A stretch of 45,704 bases of DNA from Ancylobacter amanitiformis. Its GTDB lineage: Bacteria; Pseudomonadota; Alphaproteobacteria; Rhizobiales; Xanthobacteraceae. Shown here one piece after another: positions 40,841 through 45,704 of this stretch. Below the pieces are notes generated by a model. That model was not told the DNA's origin, did not search any database, and was given only the letters and a program-made list of their open reading frames with translations. Made by a program: the position numbers and the translations under genes. The stretch spans positions 1 to 45,704 of the forward strand of contig NZ_JAUSVR010000023.1 in the NCBI RefSeq assembly GCF_030814815.1. Direction: 5' to 3'. How positions within the stretch are numbered: position 1 is the first letter of the stretch; every line of letters starts with the position of its first letter.

Positions 40841-40882
40841 TCCCGCAAAAAGACTGCACCATCAAAGCCCGGGATCAAACAC

Positions 40883-41258
40883 CTAAAGGCCGCGGTGGAT
40901 AGCCTGCGCAAACGCAAAGATCAGCCTTTCGTCCGGGAAAACACCCTGATCGCGCAGAGCATGCAGCTTTGCCTCAAAATCTGCATAGCTTGGCGTCGCG
41001 CCGGGTTCGCTGGCCAGCGTCTGAAACTCACGGCAGACCGCCTGGATACGCTCAATCTTGGCCGAATTCTCATCGTGACTGGGCGATCCCGGTCCATTCC
41101 GAGCTGCCTTGTCGGCGTGCGCTAAAACCCAGCGTGCCACTGCCGCTAGGGCATCTGCTGCGCTAGCAATGAGGTTGTAGCTGGTGCTCCGGCCGCCAGC
41201 GAGATCCCGGACCAGAATGCCCTTGCCGGACAGGTCCTCGATGTCTCGAGCGGCAGTG
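40883..41258 (-). pseudogene. C-terminal fragment of a Fic-family (DUF4172-type) protein
   Basis: Reading leftward from the junction at about 41258: DTAARDIEDLSGKGILVRD and GGRSTSYNLIA, the winged-helix tail typical of Fic/DUF4172 proteins, followed by about 90 residues to the stop at 40883. The Fic core (HPFxxGNGR) is missing. The fragment abuts the duplicated DUF932 end head-to-head at about 41258, marking a rearrangement breakpoint. An internal ATG at 41140 would give 85 residues but is probably not a real start. Confidence 0.65.
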
Positions 41259-41791
41259 TCCTGTGCCCGACGGCGCGCCGGACCTCTATTTCCGGGGCTT
41301 CTACTGCTGGAACTCGGAGGTGGGGGCCAAGACGCTCGGCATCGCGAGTTTCTATCTGCGTGCCGTGTGCCAGAACCGCAATCTCTGGGGCGTCGAGGAC
41401 TTCCAGGAGATCACCATCCGCCACTCCAAATACGCGGCCTCCCGCTTCGCGCACGAGGCAGCGCCGGCACTGACCCGCTTCGCCAATTCTTCCCCGATGC
41501 CCTTCGTCAACGGCATCAAAGCGGCGCGGGAGAAGATCGTCGCGCGCACCGACGAGGACCGCAGCGACGTCCTGCGCAACCGGGGCTTCTCCAAGGTGGA
41601 GACGGCCAGGATCATCGACACGGTGCTGGCCGAGGAAGGGCGCAAACCCGAGAGCATCTTCGACTTCGTGCAGGGCATCACCGCGGTCGCACGCGACAAG
41701 CCCCACCAGGATGCAAGGCTCGACCTCGAGGGGCGGGCCAAGATGCTGCTCGATCGGGCGGCCTGATTTCCGGAAAGCCGGAGATGCGGAG
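41258..41791 (+). pseudogene. Duplicated 3' part of the DUF932 gene (inverted copy)
   Basis: Encodes DGAPDLYFRGFYCWNSEVG onward to RAKMLLDRAA, then stops at 41764-41766. It matches the last roughly 167 residues of the gene at 20396-21589, with about five or six substitutions. Similarity begins near 41258 and continues past the stop to about 41791, ending within the loop of the hairpin that follows the parent gene. Orientation is opposite to the parent. The 5' half and promoter are missing, so it is a fragment. Confidence 0.9.
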
Positions 41792-41898
41792 ATTGACGGC
41801 CGGCGCCTTGCGAAAGGGCCGCAGCCGCTGCGGCAGTAAATCGTGGAGAATATTGCAGGACCAGAGAAGCACGGAAACAGCCGCAGTTGACCCGCCGC

Positions 41899-42339
41899 CT
41901 ATCGTGCAGCCGTGCCAAGGCTGACAGATCCCAGCATTCCGAAACCGGCCCGCGGAAGGCCTACAAGGGACCGCTCTGTGAGCGCTTCCTCCGTGAGCGG
42001 GGCATCTGGCAACACATAGCAGTCGCAAACGCGGAGCCGGTCGGCATCGCGCATTATTTCGAGTTCCCCGGGGGAGCGGCCATAAGCCTGCGGGAAGGAC
42101 AGCGTCACCTGCCCGCCGGAGGCAAGGGTGGACACCATACGGAAAGGCTGGATCATCCGCCGCGAGGAAAACTCCGCGACGACCCGATAGCCGTCTCGCT
42201 CGGGCGTGTAATAGACGATTCCGACAAAGTCCCCCACGCGCAGCGCCAGCGCCTCTGCCGGGCGCAGTTCGGCACCGATCGCGGCGGCGACGGGCAGGAA
42301 AAGAAGCAGCGTGCTGGAAGCAGCAACCAGCCGGCTCAT
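41899..42339 (-). CDS. Small secreted protein of unknown function
   Basis: 146 residues from ATG 42339 with a GGGGGG-rich ribosome site; ATG 42351 is less likely. N-terminal signal MSRLVAASSTLLLFLPVAAAIGA, mature sequence beginning ELRPAEALALRVGDFVGIVYYTPERDGYRVVAEF. No known motif. Encoded just after the small gene at 42359 and probably co-transcribed with it. Downstream of a LuxR regulator on the same strand. Confidence 0.65.
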   Translation of the reverse strand: MSRLVAASSTLLLFLPVAAAIGAELRPAEALALRVGDFVGIVYYTPERDGYRVVAEFSSRRMIQPFRMVSTLASGGQVTLSFPQAYGRSPGELEIMRDADRLRVCDCYVLPDAPLTEEALTERSLVGLPRAGFGMLGSVSLGTAAR

Positions 42340-42358
42340 GGCACCCCCCATGCTCGGG

Positions 42359-42574
42359 TCATGATCCGAGCTCCCGGTCGGGCGAATTCCGCAACGCCTC
42401 GCGCTCCGTGCGTCCGCAGCGCCAGCGGCGTAGCTGCAGCGCGGGATGGGCGACCGCCCACTCCATCGCCGCGCTCATGCACTCCATAGGCAGCCGCGCC
42501 TCGGTCGGCGTACGTTCCTCCCGGCAAATCTCCAGATTGGCGAGGAGGCAGACATAGAGAACAAGCTGATACAT
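42359..42574 (-). CDS. Small conserved hypothetical protein
   Basis: 71 residues: MYQLVLYVCLLANLEICREERTP, MECMSAAMEWAVAHPALQLRRWRCG. The pattern VC...CREE...C...A..W...HP......W.C recalls a small protein family seen across alphaproteobacteria. The conserved Cys residues may form disulphides after export through the hydrophobic N-terminus. Function unknown. Confidence 0.65.
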   Translation of the reverse strand: MYQLVLYVCLLANLEICREERTPTEARLPMECMSAAMEWAVAHPALQLRRWRCGRTEREALRNSPDRELGS

Positions 42575-42727
42575 GGTTCTTCAGCCGCAATAGATCCGGG
42601 ATGTGAGGGCGTCGCCACTCGGAGCGACGCTTCGGGCATCCATGATTCATCTGTGGCTTGCCGCCGACATCTCCCGTTTGGGAGGGGTTCGCGGCGGAAT
42701 ACGTGACGAGCAGCCCCCGACGCCGTT

Positions 42728-43861
42728 TCAGCGTGCAAGGCGCGAGAGCAGCGCGATAAGTTCGCCCTGCCGGTGGGTATCGGTCTTGTGGAACACGATG
42801 CGAAGCTGCACGCGGGCCGTCTCGTAGGTGATGCCCAGTTCGTCGGCGGCGGTGCGCAGTTCCGTCCCCGCGCCGATTTTCGCCGCCAGGCGTGCCTCTG
42901 AGGCGGTCAGGCCGAAGGTCGTGCGCAGCCGCTCTTCGCGCGGGGCGCGGAAGCGGTTGAGGTCAGTAAACAGCAACAGCAGATGCGCACGATCGAACAG
43001 GTCGAGATAGGTACCCGACAGCGGCAGGATCTCGGCGAGGATCGGCCGCCCCTCGCGACGCGCGACGAGCGAGGATGGATACATATGGCCGACCGATGTC
43101 CGATCCTCCCGCAATGCATTGCGGATCATCGCCTGCAATCCCTGATGGCTGGCGGGATCGGTCGCCGCGAACACGCCGCGCACCAGGGCAAGGTCCGGCC
43201 CCAGCAGGTCCTCGGCGGCGACGTTGAGCGAGAGCACCTTGCCGCGCCAGTCGATCAGCGCCGCCGGGGTGCGGAGCGAGCCGAGCCCCATCACCACAGC
43301 GCATCCCTTCTCGATCTCCAGTTTCTCGGAGAGGTTGATGAGACGACGGAACTGCGGGGCGAAGCGGCTGATGTAGCGGGCCTCCTCCGGGTTGAAATGC
43401 GCCTGCTCGGTGGCGCGCAGCATGGGGATGCACCAGCTCTGGTCGAGCATCGGCACGTTGATCATGGCGTAGCCGGGAAAGCCGAAGCGCAGATAGAGGT
43501 CGTTATAGTGCCGTGATGTGCGCCGCTCGTCGTCAGTGGCCAGTTCGTGCTCCAACACGACGGACTGTCCGGAGACCATCAGCGGAAGCCCCCGCTCGGC
43601 CCGGTAGTGGTTCAGATACCACCTGTTCTTCTCGTATTCGTCGATAAGTTCCTGGTATTCATGCGAGATCGGCACCTTAGTGAAGCTTTTATTCGGATCT
43701 CGCGGATCCGCAGCCGCCAAATTCCTCTGATAGGGATAGAACATCATGGCGGCGGCATCGAACGCCCGTGCGAGATCCTGCAGCGCGTCCGCCCAAAGGT
43801 TCGGAGCAATGACGGCGTCATAGCAGCGATCGAGTGCCGACCGGATGCGGTCTTCGCGCAT
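42728..43861 (-). CDS. LuxR-type HTH transcriptional regulator with PAS-like domain
   Basis: 377 residues from ATG 43861 with GGGAGA upstream; the TTG at 43894 is an alternative. C-terminal LuxR HTH is at about 310-370 (FGLTASEARLAAKIGAGTELRTAADELGITYETARVQL in pieces). The middle region (LIDWRGKVLSLNVAAEDLLG) resembles a PAS domain, and no receiver phospho-site or acyl-homoserine-lactone pocket is evident. Orphan LuxR regulators of this design are common in Rhizobiales. Same strand as the two small genes that follow. Confidence 0.88.
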   Translation of the reverse strand: MREDRIRSALDRCYDAVIAPNLWADALQDLARAFDAAAMMFYPYQRNLAAADPRDPNKSFTKVPISHEYQELIDEYEKNRWYLNHYRAERGLPLMVSGQSVVLEHELATDDERRTSRHYNDLYLRFGFPGYAMINVPMLDQSWCIPMLRATEQAHFNPEEARYISRFAPQFRRLINLSEKLEIEKGCAVVMGLGSLRTPAALIDWRGKVLSLNVAAEDLLGPDLALVRGVFAATDPASHQGLQAMIRNALREDRTSVGHMYPSSLVARREGRPILAEILPLSGTYLDLFDRAHLLLLFTDLNRFRAPREERLRTTFGLTASEARLAAKIGAGTELRTAADELGITYETARVQLRIVFHKTDTHRQGELIALLSRLAR

Positions 43862-44083
43862 CACCCATCTCCCGTGGGAAAGGCCTATGCCCAAAGATTA
43901 GATCGGATTTCACGTCATGTTCCAGAGATTTATATGCGCGAAAGCTGGAAAATATTCTGCGCAATCTTCGTCGCCGAATACGCGCTTGCCTGTCGGATGG
44001 GTCGGCGGCATGTACCTCGCAGCCACCTCTAATAGTGGATCGGATCGCCCTCCCGTTGTCGATCATTCGGCTCATGACGTGGT

Positions 44084-44845
44084 CTAGCTGGCCGACTCAT
44101 AACTTCGCGGCCAGATGCGGATTGACGCGAGTTGGATTGAGGCTAGGTAGTTGGCCGCGAGTTTGTCGTATCGGGTCGCGACACGCCGACATTGCTTGAT
44201 CTTGTTGAAGAACCTTTCGATCAAGTTTCGTGCGCGATACAGGTACGGGCTGAAGCAGATCGGGTCTTTGCGATTTCGTTTCGGCGGGATGTTCGCCCAT
44301 GCTCCTTGCTGGCGGGTAAGCTCCCTGATCCAATCCGCGTCATATCCACGATCCGCGAGTAACATCGTTTGTGGGAGCATCGCGCTGAGGAGAACCGAAC
44401 AAAGCCGATTGTCGTGAGCCTCACCTGGCGTGAGGGCGAGATGGACTGGTAGCCCGTTGGTGTCTACGACCGCGTGAATCTTGCATGTCAGGCCGCCTCG
44501 CGACCGCCCCATATCCTGCTGATTGTTGTCCGCGATACGGGCTCCGTGCTGGTGCACGCGCACAATGGAGGTATCGATCATCTGCACCGCCGCGTCATGA
44601 CCGGCGGCCAGCGCGTCCATGATCTGGTCCCAGACGCCAGCCCGCCGCCACCGAACGAAGCGATTGTAACAAGTGGTGCGGGGGCCGTACGTATCTGGCA
44701 GGTCGCGCCATGGCGCACCTGAACGGAGGACCCAAAAGATCCCGTTGAGCACGCGCCGGTCGTTCACACGCGGAATGCCGCGCGGCTTGTTCGGCAGGAA
44801 CGGCTTGATTGCCGCCCATTCATAATCGGTGAGTTCGTAGCGCAT
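44084..44845 (-). CDS. IS5-family transposase, intact
   Basis: 253 residues from ATG 44845: MRYELTDYEWAAIKPFLPNKP, PWRDLPDTYGPRTTCYNRF, then DDE residues in QMIDTSIVRVHQHG, LLADRGYDADW and RNLIERFFNKIKQCRR. This is a complete single-frame DDE transposase, different from the boundary IS copies (their start is MGDLFLLSE). I could not find its terminal repeats by eye, so only the gene is marked. Confidence 0.92.
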   Translation of the reverse strand: MRYELTDYEWAAIKPFLPNKPRGIPRVNDRRVLNGIFWVLRSGAPWRDLPDTYGPRTTCYNRFVRWRRAGVWDQIMDALAAGHDAAVQMIDTSIVRVHQHGARIADNNQQDMGRSRGGLTCKIHAVVDTNGLPVHLALTPGEAHDNRLCSVLLSAMLPQTMLLADRGYDADWIRELTRQQGAWANIPPKRNRKDPICFSPYLYRARNLIERFFNKIKQCRRVATRYDKLAANYLASIQLASIRIWPRSYESAS

Positions 44846-45187
44846 GATTCGAGGCTCCGGTTTGGGCGCTTGAATCACGTCCAAATCGATGCCTTCAACC
44901 GGCAAACCCGATCATCCCGCACTTCCGAGATTAACTGCTAACCGGACAAGCCGTCGACATGCCAAAATCGACGCGATTGACCCGGAACGGACATCAATGG
45001 CCTTGACTTGGTGCGGCCTTCATTGGGTTTGATAGGCTTTCTCTCTGGGGCGCGTCATTTGCATCCAGCAACGACCTCTGGCGGTCGATCCGGCGCGAGG
45101 CTGAAACGGACGGCGGTCCTATCAGAGCTCTTACCATTCATAGTAGGCAAGGCATCAGGCAGCAATAGAGAGAGAGGACCGAACCGC
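44846..45187. other. IS flank and leader of the ABM gene
   Basis: About 340 bases containing one end of the IS at 44084-44845 and the presumed promoter of the ABM-domain gene. TTGACT at 45003 could be a -35, but no matching -10 at good spacing was found. GAGAGAGAGG before ATG 45188 serves as the ribosome site. Confidence 0.35.
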
Positions 45188-45490
45188 ATGATCAGTCTGA
45201 TAAATGTCTTCACGGTAGATCCGGCCAACCAGCACCGGCTTCTCGATTTGCTTGCGCGCGCGACCGATGAATTCGTCAGCCGGGCACCCGGCTTTGTCTC
45301 CTCGACCCTTCATCGCAGCCTCGACGGCACGAAGGTGACGATGTATGCGCAGTGGCGCAGTGCGGAGGACTATGAGTCCATGCGCCGGGATCCTGGACCG
45401 CTACCCTTTCTCGAAGAGGCGCTCACGATCGCGAAGTTTGAGCCCGGCATGTATGAGATCGTGCGCACATTCACGCCCACTGACAGGTAG
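45188..45490 (+). CDS. Antibiotic biosynthesis monooxygenase (ABM)-domain protein
   Basis: 100 residues from ATG 45188. ISLINVFTVDPANQHRLLDLL, APGFVSSTLHRSLDGTKVTMYAQWRSAEDYESM are the ABM ferredoxin-like pattern. Cofactor-free monooxygenases and many small stress proteins share this fold. A hairpin follows the stop. Function not predictable beyond fold; it may act on quinones or polyketide-like substrates. Confidence 0.85.
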   Translation: MISLINVFTVDPANQHRLLDLLARATDEFVSRAPGFVSSTLHRSLDGTKVTMYAQWRSAEDYESMRRDPGPLPFLEEALTIAKFEPGMYEIVRTFTPTDR

Positions 45491-45524
45491 GCCTCACCGC
45501 GCGCGAATCCGGACTTCCGCTGTT

Positions 45525-45543
45525 GGCACTTTTCGGAAGTGCC
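45525..45543 (+). terminator. Hairpin after the ABM gene
   Basis: GGCACTT-TTCGG-AAGTGCC, seven perfect pairs, 34 bases beyond the stop. No T tract; moderate terminator candidate. Confidence 0.5.
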
Positions 45544-45612
45544 GTAATGTCCGACGGGAATGCGCACCAAAGCGGACGTCCACCGACTACTCTGGATTTA
45601 TGAGTTCACGCC

Positions 45613-45704
45613 CTAGGCTCAGGACCTATTAATCTGCCTTGAGTTGTGATTCACAGTCTCCCTTGAGGAGGCTGGCATGGGTGATTTGTTCCTGCTGAGC
45701 GAGC
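45613..45704 (+). mobile_element. Left end of an IS5-family insertion sequence (cut by window edge)
   Basis: CTAG at 45613-45616 is followed by GCTCAGGACCTATTAAT, which matches the reverse complement of the IS end at bases 76-91 (nine identical bases, then partial). The transposase starts at 45677. Orientation is the same as for the element at the left edge of the window. Confidence 0.8.
45677..45704 (+). CDS. IS5-family transposase, first nine residues (partial)
   Basis: MGDLFLLSE, preceded by TTGAGGAGG: the usual start of IS427-like IS5 transposases (M-S/G-D-L-F-W-L-S/T). Continues beyond the window. Matches in family the C-terminal piece at 2-82. Confidence 0.75.

Noticed and set aside
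44040..44960. Terminal inverted repeats of the internal IS5-family element
   Set aside because: I compared both flanks by eye and found only short chance matches such as CACGTC; no boundaries are claimed.

Overview
The window is 45.7 kb of GC-rich accessory DNA from an alphaproteobacterium. Evidence is the codon and GC style, the DUF736/DUF2493/DUF932/ParB/toprim gene set typical of alphaproteobacterial integrative elements, FCD-type GntR regulators, and a CCA-encoding tRNA-Gly 3' end. Order and genus cannot be fixed from sequence alone; Hyphomicrobiales or Sphingomonadales are both plausible. The window starts inside the 3' end and stops inside the 5' end of two IS5-family elements in the same orientation with matching terminal repeats, so nearly the whole window lies between two directly repeated IS copies.

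Region 1 (0.1-12.7 kb) looks like a nitrogen-compound catabolic locus. It holds an IS-truncated LysR regulator, a SAM methyltransferase, a GntR regulator, and a translationally coupled chain of polyamine-type ABC transporter genes (ATPase, binding protein, two permeases) that runs straight into an AtzG-like small subunit and an AtzE-like amidase. Then come a HigBA toxin-antitoxin pair, a second GntR regulator, a creatinase-fold (M24) hydrolase with degenerate metal ligands, a divergent maleate isomerase/Asp-Glu racemase-type enzyme, and a third GntR regulator paralogous to the first. Palindromic operator candidates sit in both divergent promoter regions. The substrate is unknown.

Region 2 (12.8-21.7 kb) is a plasmid/ICE housekeeping block, mostly on the minus strand: XRE regulator, DUF736, membrane protein, small protein, FitAB/VapBC-type toxin-antitoxin, DUF2493, toprim protein, large ParB-like protein and DUF932 protein. 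The parB and DUF932 genes share a conserved 5' leader. Region 3 (21.7-29.5 kb) is a redox/electrophile-handling module: NADP(F420)-type reductase, Rrf2 and LysR regulators, azoreductase, DoxX, LLM flavin oxidoreductase, SnoaL-like, MBL-like and DsbA-like proteins, and a second LysR. Several palindromic operators can be paired with these regulators.

Region 4 (29.5-36.3 kb) carries a Crp/Fnr regulator, small secreted proteins and a periplasmic copper-resistance operon (Cys/His-rich small protein, lipoprotein, TolC-type channel, multicopper oxidase, cupredoxin, CusF-like) with no CusA/CusB. Region 5 (36.6-38.3 kb) is a tyrosine integrase next to a tRNA-Gly 3' fragment, i.e. an att site. Region 6 (38.5-45.7 kb) is a scrapyard: XRE gene, frameshifted gene, a two-repeat type I-C-like CRISPR remnant, a decayed IS481-family transposase, a Fic-type C-terminal fragment fused to an inverted duplicate of the DUF932 gene end, then a LuxR regulator with two small genes, an intact IS5-family transposase, and an ABM-domain monooxygenase before the second boundary IS.
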